A stretch of DNA of 42,973 nucleotides from JBPBQZ01 sp050955105. GTDB taxonomy: Bacteria; Pseudomonadota; Gammaproteobacteria; Burkholderiales; Burkholderiaceae. Numbering within the stretch: the first letter of the stretch is position 1; each line of letters opens with the position of its first letter. The stretch is from contig JBPBQZ010000015.1 of assembly GCA_050955105.1 (NCBI GenBank), positions 1 to 42,973 of the forward strand, in the 5' to 3' direction. The notes beneath the pieces were generated by a model. The model was not told the DNA's origin. It did not search any database and saw only the letters and a program-made list of their open reading frames with translations. A program made the position numbers and the translations under genes. Positions 7,380 through 15,795 of this stretch are shown here, in pieces.

Positions 7380-8627
7380 TCAGGAAAGGAGAAGAACCGA
7401 ATCGAAGTGACGCGCCACGCTGGCCCGGCGTTCCGAGCATTCACGCAGCGCGATCTGCGTATAAGAGGAAGCGCCCGCCTCCACGCGCTGATGCCCGATA
7501 ACCGAGAAGACAGCGAGGAACGAATACAGCCGCTCACGTGCGTCGGCTACCGACTCGCCAGCTTCCAGCGCACAGCTACTATGGCCGATCACCTCGTAAA
7601 GTACACGGTGAGGCTGTGCGCCGGATTGATGGAAGTCCTGATAGGGCAAGGCTGTATAGCGTCGTTGGTCGGTCTCGAACAAGGCCGCGGGGCGCACCAG
7701 CACTTCGAAATCCGGCCCGGCCGCCATCAACCGCTGATAGACCGTCTCGCTCACCGCGCTGCCACGATAGGTCGTAAGCCGCGCGCCGCCGGGCGCGTAA
7801 TAGCGCTGGCGATGGCTCAGTAAGTCACTGATGGGCCGAGCGCACAAGCGCTCGATCGCGGCTTTGTGTGCGGAGCGTTCGCTGATGAATTCGACGCACC
7901 GGCGCGCCGCGAGATCCGCCAGGATCGCGCGGCTAAGTTCCGCGCCCAGGCACTCCTGCCATGCGCCGCGCTTGATCAAGTCATTGAGCCGCACGGCGCC
8001 CGCATCGGTACATAAAATCGCATCGCTCGCGCGTCGTGTAATGCTTGCGCCCTTCGCTCGGGCATCGAGTTCTCGCCGATGCCTGATCCGCGCCACACGC
8101 TGCCGATCTTGCTCTTCCAGCTTTTGTTCAGTCGCTTCGAGCGTGTGCGACAGTTCTCCCAGGCTCACGCGCTTTTGCCCAGGCAAGCCCGCGAGGTCAG
8201 CGGCAAGACGCTGGCCGCGCAGATATCGCGTCAGAGTTGCCTGGTCGGTCGGCAACCGTGCCTGCAAGGTTTTCACCTTGTACCGTCCGGTGCATGGAGC
8301 AATTTCATTCACTCGAACGATGGCCTCGGGGGAGACGCGTTTTTTAATCAGTTTGCGCACGCCGTGCAAGATGTCGTATTGCAAGGAGCGCGAGGCCGCA
8401 TCGAAGTGCTTGCCGTGCGAACGATCCAAGCCGACGGAACCGTTCGAACCACTGGCAGGATCGGCATCGCTCGAAGCACTGCTCAAACTACTCAACGAGC
8501 TATGTGACGTGTAAGCCGAAGTAGGCGGAGAAGCAGTGGGCAAACTGTGCTGGGTGGGCGAGAGGCTTTCCCATTGCATGGAAGCAGAGCTTTTGAGGGG
8601 CGGGGAAGCTGTGAGGGGATAAGGCAT
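7380..8627 (-). CDS. ADP-ribosyltransferase-like candidate effector, paralogue 2
   Basis: I start this protein at the ATG at 8627, giving 415 residues. The frame is open much further upstream, but only as an antisense-like shadow through metZ. Residues 1-70 are Ser/Thr/Pro-rich with runs such as SSLSSLSSASS. From about residue 85 to the end it is homologous to its neighbour downstream: LGEL, ILCTDAG, Tyr287-Arg288-Gly289-Ser-Ala-Val, VRPAALFETD at 311-320, VLYEVIGHS, and RERLYSF at 364-370. In the putative ExE loop the catalytic Glu365 is kept but the residue two before it is Ala363, where paralogue 1 has Glu. If this is a transferase, target-residue choice or activity may differ. It lies directly downstream of the metZ terminator, so it probably has its own promoter. 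Start and function are both provisional. Confidence 0.58.
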   Translation of the reverse strand: MPYPLTASPPLKSSASMQWESLSPTQHSLPTASPPTSAYTSHSSLSSLSSASSDADPASGSNGSVGLDRSHGKHFDAASRSLQYDILHGVRKLIKKRVSPEAIVRVNEIAPCTGRYKVKTLQARLPTDQATLTRYLRGQRLAADLAGLPGQKRVSLGELSHTLEATEQKLEEQDRQRVARIRHRRELDARAKGASITRRASDAILCTDAGAVRLNDLIKRGAWQECLGAELSRAILADLAARRCVEFISERSAHKAAIERLCARPISDLLSHRQRYYAPGGARLTTYRGSAVSETVYQRLMAAGPDFEVLVRPAALFETDQRRYTALPYQDFHQSGAQPHRVLYEVIGHSSCALEAGESVADARERLYSFLAVFSVIGHQRVEAGASSYTQIALRECSERRASVARHFDSVLLLS

Positions 8628-8742
8628 GGCGGGGAAACAGGAATGAGACTGCCGCCTGAGTGTGTCCGCCGTACCGGCGGTTCCCGACTTTCCTCGCGCT
8701 CCAGCGTTGCGCTCAATTCGCCCCGATGGTCCGTGACGCCCC

Positions 8743-8784
8743 AAAAAAACGCCCGCCGGTGCACGAGGCACGCCGGCAGGCGTT
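8743..8784 (-). terminator. Rho-independent terminator of metZ
   Basis: On the minus strand AACGCCTGCCGG pairs with CCGGCGGGCGTT (one T-G wobble) around a short loop and is followed by a run of seven T. It begins about 20 bases after the metZ stop and should end the transcript coming through purF and metZ. Confidence 0.88.
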
Positions 8785-8803
8785 CGTTCGAAGCGACGCG
8801 CGG

Positions 8804-9988
8804 CTACAGCCCGCGTGCCAGATCCTGGCAGATGTCCTGTGCGTTTTCGAGTCCGACCGACAAACGCAACAAGCCTTCGCTCACACCCGACGCCGCACGC
8901 GCCTCGGCCGAGATACGGCTGTGCGTGGTACTGGCCGGATGGGTGATGATCGTACGCGTGTCGCCCACGTTCGCGGTAATCGAACAGATCTTGCAGCCAT
9001 CGACCACGCGCCAAGCGGCGGCGCGCTGCGCCTCGGGCGAGTCGCCCTGCAGTTCGAATGCCAGAATCGCACCGCCGCCGCTCTGTTGACGCCGCGCGAT
9101 ATCGTATTGCGGATGCGACGGAATACCCGGATAAAACACTCGGCCGATGCCCGGCTGGCTCTCCAGCCATTGCGCTACCACCAGCGCATTGGCCGACTGG
9201 CGCTCCATGCGGATGCTCAGCGTTTCCATGCCCTTGAGCAATACCCAGGCATTGAAGGCCGACAGCGTCGGTCCGGCACTGCGCACAAAGGGAAACACCT
9301 GCCCCATGATGATGTCGCGCGAGCCGACCAGCGCGCCGCCCAGCACACGCCCCTGTCCATCCAGGTATTTGGTGGCTGAATGCACGACCACGTCGGCGCC
9401 GAATTTCAGCGGCTGCTGCAAGGCCGGCGAGCAGAAGCAGTTGTCCACCACGAACAGCGCGCCGGCCTGCTTGGCGATGCCGCCAATCGCCGCCATATCG
9501 CCCACGTCGGTCAGCGGGTTCGACGGCGTTTCGAGGAAAAACATCTTGGTCTCGGGCCGCACGGCCTGGCGCCAGGCATCCAGGTCGGTCAGGTCGACGA
9601 AGGTGGTGGTCACGCCGAAGCGGCTGAAGATGTTCGAAAACACCTGCATCGTCGAACCGAAGATGCTGCGCGAGCTCACCACATGGTCGCCGGACTTCAA
9701 TGTGGCCATCATGACCGAGACGATCGCGCTCATGCCCGAGGCCGTGGCAATGCACGACTCACCGCCTTCCAGCGCCGCCAGCCGCGTCTGGAACATGCTG
9801 ACGGTGGGATTGGTGAAGCGCGAATAGGTATAGGAGTTCTCGGAATCGGCGAAGCGCGCGGCGGCATCCGCGGCGCTGTCGAACACGAAACTGGAGGTGA
9901 GAAACAGCGCTTCCGAATGCTCGTTGTATTCGGTGCGCAGTGTGCCCGAGCGAATCGCGCGGGTCTCGAAATCGAAGTCGTCGTTCAT
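8804..9988 (-). CDS. metZ: O-succinylhomoserine sulfhydrylase
   Basis: A PLP-dependent Cys/Met-metabolism enzyme (394 residues) that makes homocysteine from O-succinylhomoserine (or a related ester) and sulfide, in direct-sulfhydrylation methionine synthesis. Landmarks are YTYSRFTNPTVSMFQ near 55-67, ASGMSAI for cofactor phosphate contact, FLETPSNPLT, VVDNCFCSP, and the Schiff-base lysine in HSATKYLDGQGR at about 205-216. Length and the Asn-rich entry match MetZ rather than cystathionine lyases. It lies 17 bases after purF on the same strand, the usual Burkholderia order, and ends at a strong terminator. Substrate ester preference is inferred from family membership. Confidence 0.93.
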   Translation of the reverse strand: MNDDFDFETRAIRSGTLRTEYNEHSEALFLTSSFVFDSAADAAARFADSENSYTYSRFTNPTVSMFQTRLAALEGGESCIATASGMSAIVSVMMATLKSGDHVVSSRSIFGSTMQVFSNIFSRFGVTTTFVDLTDLDAWRQAVRPETKMFFLETPSNPLTDVGDMAAIGGIAKQAGALFVVDNCFCSPALQQPLKFGADVVVHSATKYLDGQGRVLGGALVGSRDIIMGQVFPFVRSAGPTLSAFNAWVLLKGMETLSIRMERQSANALVVAQWLESQPGIGRVFYPGIPSHPQYDIARRQQSGGGAILAFELQGDSPEAQRAAAWRVVDGCKICSITANVGDTRTIITHPASTTHSRISAEARAASGVSEGLLRLSVGLENAQDICQDLARGL

Positions 9989-10005
9989 GAGTCTTGGTTT
10001 AGGTG

Positions 10006-11544
10006 TTAGTCGACCGGCAATTGCAAATGCAGTTGCGAACGCACACGTTCGGTCTCTTGCAGCGGCTCGCGATCGGCCTGCGCGGCGGGGCTCATGCGCG
10101 CGAGCTCCAGACGTGTCAGATACTCATCGGTAATGTCGCCGGTGACGTAGCGGCCGTCAAAGCACGAGGCATCGAAATCGGCAAGCGCCGGATTGATATC
10201 GCGCACCGCGCGCTTCATATCGTCGACGTCCTGGTAGATCAACGCATCGGCGCCGATCAAACGCGCCACTTCTTCGTCGGTGCGGCCGTAGGCCACCAGT
10301 TCACCGCGCGTCGGCATGTCGATGCCGTAGACGTTGGGGAATTTCACCGGCGGCGCCGCCGACGCGAAAATTACCTTGTTGGCGCCCGCATCACGCGCCA
10401 TCTGCACGATTTCATGGCTGGTGGTGCCACGCACGATCGAATCATCGACGATCAGCACGTTGCGGCCCTTGAATTCGACGCCCATCGCGTTCAGTTTCTG
10501 GCGTACCGACTTCTTGCGCACGGCCTGCCCCGGCATAATGAAGGTGCGGCCCACATAGCGGTTCTTGAAAAAGCCTTCGCGATAGTCCACGCCCAGCCGG
10601 TTCGCCACCTGCATGGCCGCCGGGCGGCTCGAATCGGGAATCGGCATCACCACGTCGATGTCGCCGAGCGGCAGCGAACGCTTGATCTTCTCGGCCAGGT
10701 AATCACCCATCCGCAGACGCGCGTTGTACACCGGCACGCCATCGAGACAGGAATCCGGGCGCGCCAGATACACATATTCGAAAATGCACGGCGTCAGGCT
10801 AGGTTGCTGCGCGCACTGGCTGGTGAACAATTCGCCTTCGAGCGTGATGAAGACCGCTTCACCGGGCGCCACGTCGCGCACGAATTCGAAACCGATGCCT
10901 TCGAGCGCCACCGACTCCGACGCCATGATCCATTCGGTGCCTTCGTCGGTTTCCAGCTTGCCCAGGCAGAGCGGACGAATGCCGAACGGATCGCGTACGC
11001 CGAGCAGGCCGTAGCCGGCGATCAACGCGACGATGGCGTAGGAGCCACGTGCCCGACGATGCATGCCGGCCACCGCGCGAAACAGCGCATCGGGTTCCAG
11101 CGAATAGCCGGCGCTGGCCAGTTGCAACTCATGCGCCAACACATTCAACAGTACTTCGCTATCGGAATTGGTATTGACGTGGCGCCGGTCGATGCGAAAC
11201 ATCTCGCTCTTCAACTGCGGCCAATTGGTGAGATTGCCGTTATGCGCGAGGATGATGCCGTATGGCGCATTCACGTAGAACGGCTGGGCCTCTTCCTCGT
11301 TCGAGGCCGAGCCCGCGGTTGGATAACGCACCTGGCCGATGCCGCAGATGCCGGGCAGCGAACGCATATTGCGCGTGCGGAAGACGTCCCGCACCATGCC
11401 GTTCGCCTTGTACATATGAAAACTGGTGCCGTCGATGGTCGCGATCCCCGCTGCATCCTGGCCGCGGTGCTGCAGCAGCAGCAGGCTGTCATAGATGATC
11501 TGGTTGACCGGAGACTTCGACACTACGCCCACGATGCCGCACAT
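10006..11544 (-). CDS. purF: Amidophosphoribosyltransferase
   Basis: The first committed enzyme of de novo purine synthesis, making 5-phosphoribosylamine from PRPP and glutamine (512 residues). The N-terminus MCGIVGVV puts the nucleophile Cys2 directly after Met, with no propeptide, as in the E. coli-type enzyme. The glutaminase domain occupies about 1-240 (RYPTAGSA, LAHNGNLTNWPQL). The phosphoribosyltransferase domain carries the PRPP loop in NVLIVDDSIVRGTTSHEIV at about 366-384. A GGGAAGGG sequence lies shortly before the start. It is followed closely by metZ and preceded by cvpA, the classical neighbour. Confidence 0.97.
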   Translation of the reverse strand: MCGIVGVVSKSPVNQIIYDSLLLLQHRGQDAAGIATIDGTSFHMYKANGMVRDVFRTRNMRSLPGICGIGQVRYPTAGSASNEEEAQPFYVNAPYGIILAHNGNLTNWPQLKSEMFRIDRRHVNTNSDSEVLLNVLAHELQLASAGYSLEPDALFRAVAGMHRRARGSYAIVALIAGYGLLGVRDPFGIRPLCLGKLETDEGTEWIMASESVALEGIGFEFVRDVAPGEAVFITLEGELFTSQCAQQPSLTPCIFEYVYLARPDSCLDGVPVYNARLRMGDYLAEKIKRSLPLGDIDVVMPIPDSSRPAAMQVANRLGVDYREGFFKNRYVGRTFIMPGQAVRKKSVRQKLNAMGVEFKGRNVLIVDDSIVRGTTSHEIVQMARDAGANKVIFASAAPPVKFPNVYGIDMPTRGELVAYGRTDEEVARLIGADALIYQDVDDMKRAVRDINPALADFDASCFDGRYVTGDITDEYLTRLELARMSPAAQADREPLQETERVRSQLHLQLPVD

Positions 11545-11601
11545 GGCATGCCCTTCCCGTTACAAAAATCTTTCCGGCGACGCGTCCCGCCGCCTGGCTG
11601 C

Positions 11602-11643
11602 CGGCGCCTGGGCGCCGACCTTGGCCGGGGCCTAGGCCCCGGC
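11602..11643. repeat. Two GC-rich perfect hairpins between cvpA and purF
   Basis: CGGCGCC-TG-GGCGCCG (11602-11617) and a 20-bp perfect palindrome GCCGGGGCCTAGGCCCCGGC (11624-11643) lie close together in the 178-base cvpA-purF gap. Neither is followed by a T-run. They could attenuate or stabilise the transcript; no protein function is implied. Confidence 0.6.
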
Positions 11644-11722
11644 TCTCACCTGCCCGCTCGACGCGCCCCGCAATGCACGGTGCTGCGTCGACCGGTTGCT
11701 GATTCGAACGGTGCCGCGGCCT

Positions 11723-12268
11723 TTAAAGCGGCGCCACGCCGGCGGCTGGCGGTGGCGCCGCCGCGGGCGCGCCATCCACGTGCACATAGGCGGCAAGCGC
11801 CGGCGGCAACATGGGCTTGACCACGCGCTCGCCGTCTTCGACATAAGGCCGCAGCAGCGCCGCGCGCCAGAACGCCTGTTGCGGCAATTCGGTGAGGCCC
11901 GCCAGGATCGCCACCACCAGCACCAGAATCACGCCGCGCACCAGGCCGAACAACAAGCCTAGCGAGCGGTCCACCGAGCGCAGCCCCGAGGCATTCGCGA
12001 GCCGCGTCAGCAAGGCGTTCGCGGTAGCGCTGACAATCAATACGGCCGCCACGATCGCGACAAATGCCACCAGCCATTGTGTCAGCACACCGCCTGGCCA
12101 GTTCGCCGGCACATACGGCGCCAGGTTCGCCGCGTAACGCTTCGCTACCAGCAGCGCGACAATCCAGCCGATCAGCGAAAACACTTCCGAGACCAGCCCG
12201 CGCCAGGCGCCGCGCAATGCGGACAACACCATGATGGCGATTACACCGTAATCAAACGCAGTCAGCAT
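11723..12268 (-). CDS. cvpA: CvpA family inner-membrane protein
   Basis: A 181-residue protein with four hydrophobic segments: residues about 5-20, 25-45, 60-85 and 105-125. The N-terminal MLTAFDYGVIAIMVLSALRG and the following GWIVALLVAKRY are typical of the CvpA family (named for colicin V production, linked elsewhere to envelope homeostasis). It lies upstream of purF on the same strand, as in many proteobacteria. The C-terminal 25 residues are Pro/Ala-rich. The molecular function of the family is not settled. Confidence 0.92.
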   Translation of the reverse strand: MLTAFDYGVIAIMVLSALRGAWRGLVSEVFSLIGWIVALLVAKRYAANLAPYVPANWPGGVLTQWLVAFVAIVAAVLIVSATANALLTRLANASGLRSVDRSLGLLFGLVRGVILVLVVAILAGLTELPQQAFWRAALLRPYVEDGERVVKPMLPPALAAYVHVDGAPAAAPPPAAGVAPL

Positions 12269-12355
12269 GGCAACGAAAGCAATTGAGGGCGGATGCGTCG
12301 TCTGGCGCGGCTAGGTCGGATGCGATGCAACACGTCTGGCGCGGCGCGGCAGCCG

Positions 12356-13381
12356 TCATGCGCCCGACTGCGACGACAAGCCCGCCTGCCGTACCTTGCG
12401 CACCGCCGCTTCGGCGCTGGCCCGGTCGCTGAATGGTCCGGCGCGCAGCGTCAGGCGCTCGCTGCCGTCAGCCAGCCGACTGGACTGCGAATATGCGGGT
12501 ACACCCAGCGCTTTCAAGCGGCTGACCCAGGCGGCTGCCTGGGCGGCGCTCGCGGTGCTGCCCAATTGCACGACGAAGCGACTGTTGGTGGCCACGGCTG
12601 CGGCCGTCGGCGCGGCTGCGCCGCCGCCACGCGTATTCGGATTGCCGAAGGTGTTCGAACTGCTCGGATTGCTCGGATTGCTCGATGCGTTGCCGGCATT
12701 GCCGCTGCCCGCGTCGTTCGCTGCGAAAGCGCCGATCGGATCGGCGGCATTGGCCGGATTATCGGTATGCGTGGCGCGATTGGCACGACTCGCGACGCTC
12801 GACGACGTGCGTGCCGCCGCGCCGCCCGACGCGGCGTTGGCCACGCGCGTACGGGGCGCCGCGGCCGACGTAGTCGGCGTCGCCAGCCCGGCGGCCGCCG
12901 CCGTGTTGGCCGGCGCCGCGGTCGAAGTACCCGCAGACACCGCGGCATCGCGTGGATTGTCGTCAGCCAGCGCCGCGGTGGCACCGGCGTCGGCCGCGTC
13001 TGCGTCACCGTTGGGGGCGGGCCCACCGTTGGTGCTCGCCGCCGCAGTGTCGGCATGGGCCGCGGGCTTCTGGTCGGGAATGGCGATCGAGATATCGTCG
13101 GTCATGGGCCGCGGGTGCGAATCGAGCACCATCGGCAAGATGACTATCGCGGCGAGCGCCAGCGCCACGGCGCCAACCAGGCGTCGGCGCGCGCGATGCT
13201 TCTCGGGAATGGTGGGGTCGAGCATGCCGTGCGTGTCGCCGCGGTCGCCCCGCTCGCTGCGTGCGGAACGTGAACGCGAACCGCGCCGCTCGGCACTTTC
13301 ACCGCGCGTCGTCCGGCCGGTCGTGCCGACTCGTTCGCGCCCCGTTGCCGCGCTTTTACCGCCGAAGGAAAACAGGCCCAT
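12356..13381 (-). CDS. SPOR-domain membrane protein (DedD-like)
   Basis: I start at the ATG at 13381 (MGLFSFGGKSA), the usual beginning of this family in Burkholderia, rather than the GTG at 13408. About 60 basic residues precede a single transmembrane helix (RRLVGAVALALAAIVILPMV). A long Ala/Thr/Pro/Asn-rich linker with Asn/Ser repeats follows, then a C-terminal SPOR domain (FVVQLGSTASAAQAAAWVSRLKAL... to TLRAGPFSDRASAEAAVRKV). SPOR domains bind denuded peptidoglycan at the septum, so the protein is expected at the division site. Its place between folC and cvpA matches the dedD position of other bacteria. Confidence 0.88.
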   Translation of the reverse strand: MGLFSFGGKSAATGRERVGTTGRTTRGESAERRGSRSRSARSERGDRGDTHGMLDPTIPEKHRARRRLVGAVALALAAIVILPMVLDSHPRPMTDDISIAIPDQKPAAHADTAAASTNGGPAPNGDADAADAGATAALADDNPRDAAVSAGTSTAAPANTAAAAGLATPTTSAAAPRTRVANAASGGAAARTSSSVASRANRATHTDNPANAADPIGAFAANDAGSGNAGNASSNPSNPSSSNTFGNPNTRGGGAAAPTAAAVATNSRFVVQLGSTASAAQAAAWVSRLKALGVPAYSQSSRLADGSERLTLRAGPFSDRASAEAAVRKVRQAGLSSQSGA

Positions 13382-13454
13382 AGATCGCCGTGACTGTGCC
13401 GCCGGCACGTGCCATGGTTGGCGCGTGGGGATGGCAAGCGGATCATTTTCGGAT

Positions 13455-14882
13455 TCAACTGCCGGGGATGCGCTCCATCACACCGGCAACCGTAAAGAAA
13501 GATCCGAAAACCAGGATTCTATCATTCTCGGACGCGCGTTCGAGCGCGTCTGCATACGCTTGTTGCGGCGACGCAAAGCAACGCACGCTGCGCTCAGACG
13601 CACCGCTTGCCGCCGCCCCGGCCGGCGTCTCGGTCACGCCGCGCCCGCGTAGAATCGCCTGCAGCGCGCTGCTGTGGGCAGCGCGCGACGTAGGCAGATC
13701 AGTCAGGCACCAATGGTCGATCTCACCTTGCAACGGCGCCAGAATGCCGTCGATATCCTTGTCCGCCATCACGCCGAACACCGCGTATGTATAGGGGAAA
13801 TAGCCCATGTTGCCGAGATTCGCGGCCAATGCGGCGGCGGCGTGCGGATTGTGCGCCACGTCGAGCACGATCGCCGGGCGTCCCGGCAACACCTGGAAGC
13901 GTCCCGGCAGCGTGACATTGGCCAACCCTAGCCGGATGGCTTGCGCCGGCATCGGCAAGCGCTCGCGCAACGCTTCCAAGGCGGCCAGCGCGGCCGACGC
14001 GTTCAGCAACTGGTTGGCACCCCGCAACGCCGGATACGCCAGCGCCGGCCGTGAACTGTCGCGGCCACGGAAACGCCACTGCTGGCGTTCGTTGCCGGCC
14101 TGCGTTTCATAGCCGAAGTCGCGACCGATCAGGCGCAAATCCGCGCCGATCTGCTCGGCGTAGTCGATCAGCGACGCCGGCGGCACCGGGTCGGCGCAAA
14201 TCGCCGGACGCCCGGCGCGGAAGATACCGGCCTTCTCGAAACCGATCGCCTCGCGCGTGTTGCCCAGGTAATGGGCATGATCGATATCGATGCTGGTCAC
14301 CACCGCGCAGTCCGCATCGATGATGTTGACCGCATCCAGACGACCGCCCAGGCCCACTTCGAGGATCACCACATCGAGCGCGGCAGACGCAAATAAATGC
14401 ATGATCGCCAGCGTGGTGAATTCGAAGTACGTCAGCGAGATGGACGTAACCCCGGCCGTATCCCCAACCGTACCGGATGCAGCGCCGCCGCCCTCACCGT
14501 CGGCCGCACGCTGGACCTCACCAGCGGCCTCAGTGTCGACGCCTGCGGCGCTGCAACGCGCACGCTCCACCGCCTCGAAATGCTCGAGCAGCCGCGCTTC
14601 GTCCACCGGTTTGCCATCGATGCGCGCGCGTTCGTTGAACGACAGCAGATGCGGCGAGGTGTGACAGCCCACCCGATAACCGGCCGCACCGAGCATGGCC
14701 TCCAGCAACGCGCAGGTCGAGCCCTTGCCGTTGGTGCCGGCCACGGTAATCACCGGGCAGGCGAACTCCAGGCCCAGCGTGCGCCGCACTCGGCCGATGC
14801 GCGCGAGCCCCATGTCGATACCGACCGGATGCGCGGTTTCGAGATGCGCGAGCCAATCGTCGAGTTTGGCAAACGTTTGCAT
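13455..14882 (-). CDS. folC: Dihydrofolate synthase / folylpolyglutamate synthase
   Basis: A Mur-ligase-like ATP-dependent ligase (475 residues) that adds glutamate to dihydropteroate and to folates. The ATP-binding GTNGKGSTCALLEAML is near residues 45-60, followed by GCHTSPHLLSFNERARIDG, and the Mur-type central domain ends with VVLDVAHNPHAA-like sequence (IVLDVAHNPHAAAALA). I chose the ATG at 14882 (MQTFAKLDDWLAHLE), which leaves 11 bases after accD; a TTG at 14897 would overlap the accD stop. A variable Gly/Ala/Thr-rich insert of about 35 residues sits near residues 115-150. Confidence 0.94.
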   Translation of the reverse strand: MQTFAKLDDWLAHLETAHPVGIDMGLARIGRVRRTLGLEFACPVITVAGTNGKGSTCALLEAMLGAAGYRVGCHTSPHLLSFNERARIDGKPVDEARLLEHFEAVERARCSAAGVDTEAAGEVQRAADGEGGGAASGTVGDTAGVTSISLTYFEFTTLAIMHLFASAALDVVILEVGLGGRLDAVNIIDADCAVVTSIDIDHAHYLGNTREAIGFEKAGIFRAGRPAICADPVPPASLIDYAEQIGADLRLIGRDFGYETQAGNERQQWRFRGRDSSRPALAYPALRGANQLLNASAALAALEALRERLPMPAQAIRLGLANVTLPGRFQVLPGRPAIVLDVAHNPHAAAALAANLGNMGYFPYTYAVFGVMADKDIDGILAPLQGEIDHWCLTDLPTSRAAHSSALQAILRGRGVTETPAGAAASGASERSVRCFASPQQAYADALERASENDRILVFGSFFTVAGVMERIPGS

Positions 14883-14893
14883 CGCCGCGGTGC

Positions 14894-15769
14894 TCAAGCG
14901 ATTGCGTCGATCGATTGCCGCGTCAGCAGCGCCAGCAGATGGGCGATCTCGTCGCGCATCTTGCGCCGATCGATAATCATGTCGATGGCGCCCTGTTTCA
15001 ACTGGAATTCGGCACGTTGGAAACCTTCCGGCAATTTCTCGCGCACCGTCTGCTCGATCACGCGCGGGCCTGCGAAGCCGATCAGCGCCTTGGGCTCGGC
15101 GATGACGACGTCGCCCAGGAAAGCGAAGCTGGCCGACACGCCACCCATGGTCGGGTCGGTCAGCACAGAGATGAATGGCAGGCCGGCTTCCGACAAGCGC
15201 GTGAGCATCGCCGTGGTCTTGGCCATCTGCAGCAGCGACAGCAAGCTTTCCTGCATGCGCGCGCCCCCGGACGCGGTAAAGCAGATGAATGGCACTTTCT
15301 GCTCCAGCGCCGCCTGGGCGCCGCGCGTGAAGCGTTCGCCCACCACGGAGCCCATCGAGCCCCCCATGAAGGCGAACTCGAAGCAGGCCACGACCACCGG
15401 CAAGGTATGGATGGCACCGCCCATCACCACCAGCGCATCGGTTTCGCCGGTCTGTTCCATCGCCTCTTTAATGCGTTCCGGGTACTTGCGGCTGTCCTTG
15501 AACTTCAGCGCATCGACCGGCACGATTTCCTGGCCCAGTTCGTAGCGGCCTTCGGCATCGAGCAGGCCGTCGAGGCGCGCCCGCGCGGTAATGCGCATAT
15601 GGTGGCTGCATTTCGGGCACACCAGCAAATTCGCCTGCACATCGTTGCGATACAGCACCGATTCGCAGGCCGGGCACTTGATCCACAGCCCTTCGGGAAT
15701 GCCTTTTTTGCGATTCGCCGGATCGGTTTGTTTGATCTTCGGCGGCAGCAGTTTATCCAGCCAGCTCAT
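14894..15769 (-). CDS. accD: Acetyl-CoA carboxylase carboxyltransferase beta subunit
   Basis: The beta subunit of the carboxyltransferase that makes malonyl-CoA with AccA (291 residues). An N-terminal zinc ribbon is visible as CPAC, then CPKC 18 residues further on. The crotonase-like core has GGSMGSVVGERFTRG, ASGGARMQE and TDPTMGGVSASFAFLGD. The ATG at 15769 is preferred over the one at 15775, because AAGGA sits 6 bases before the former and directly abuts the latter. It follows trpA by 26 bases and precedes folC, the standard trp-accD-folC order. Confidence 0.96.
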   Translation of the reverse strand: MSWLDKLLPPKIKQTDPANRKKGIPEGLWIKCPACESVLYRNDVQANLLVCPKCSHHMRITARARLDGLLDAEGRYELGQEIVPVDALKFKDSRKYPERIKEAMEQTGETDALVVMGGAIHTLPVVVACFEFAFMGGSMGSVVGERFTRGAQAALEQKVPFICFTASGGARMQESLLSLLQMAKTTAMLTRLSEAGLPFISVLTDPTMGGVSASFAFLGDVVIAEPKALIGFAGPRVIEQTVREKLPEGFQRAEFQLKQGAIDMIIDRRKMRDEIAHLLALLTRQSIDAIA

Positions 15770-15795
15770 CTGCATTCCTTGTTTTCAACATGTTC

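Noticed and set aside
8628..9755. N-terminal extension of ART-like paralogue 2 through metZ
   Set aside because: The frame is open across metZ and its terminator, but the extension overlaps metZ out of frame and has shadow-type composition; a transcript would have to cross the terminator. The ATG at 8627 gives a length matching its paralogue.
10003..11820. 605-codon open frame on the plus strand over purF
   Set aside because: Antisense shadow of purF and of the gap to cvpA; no recognisable motifs, and composition is dominated by Arg, His and Ala.
12650..12720. Repeat-like tract (GGATTGCTC units) that might be a CRISPR or VNTR
   Set aside because: Lies within the low-complexity Asn/Ser/Pro linker of the SPOR-domain protein; units are short and irregular with no spacers.
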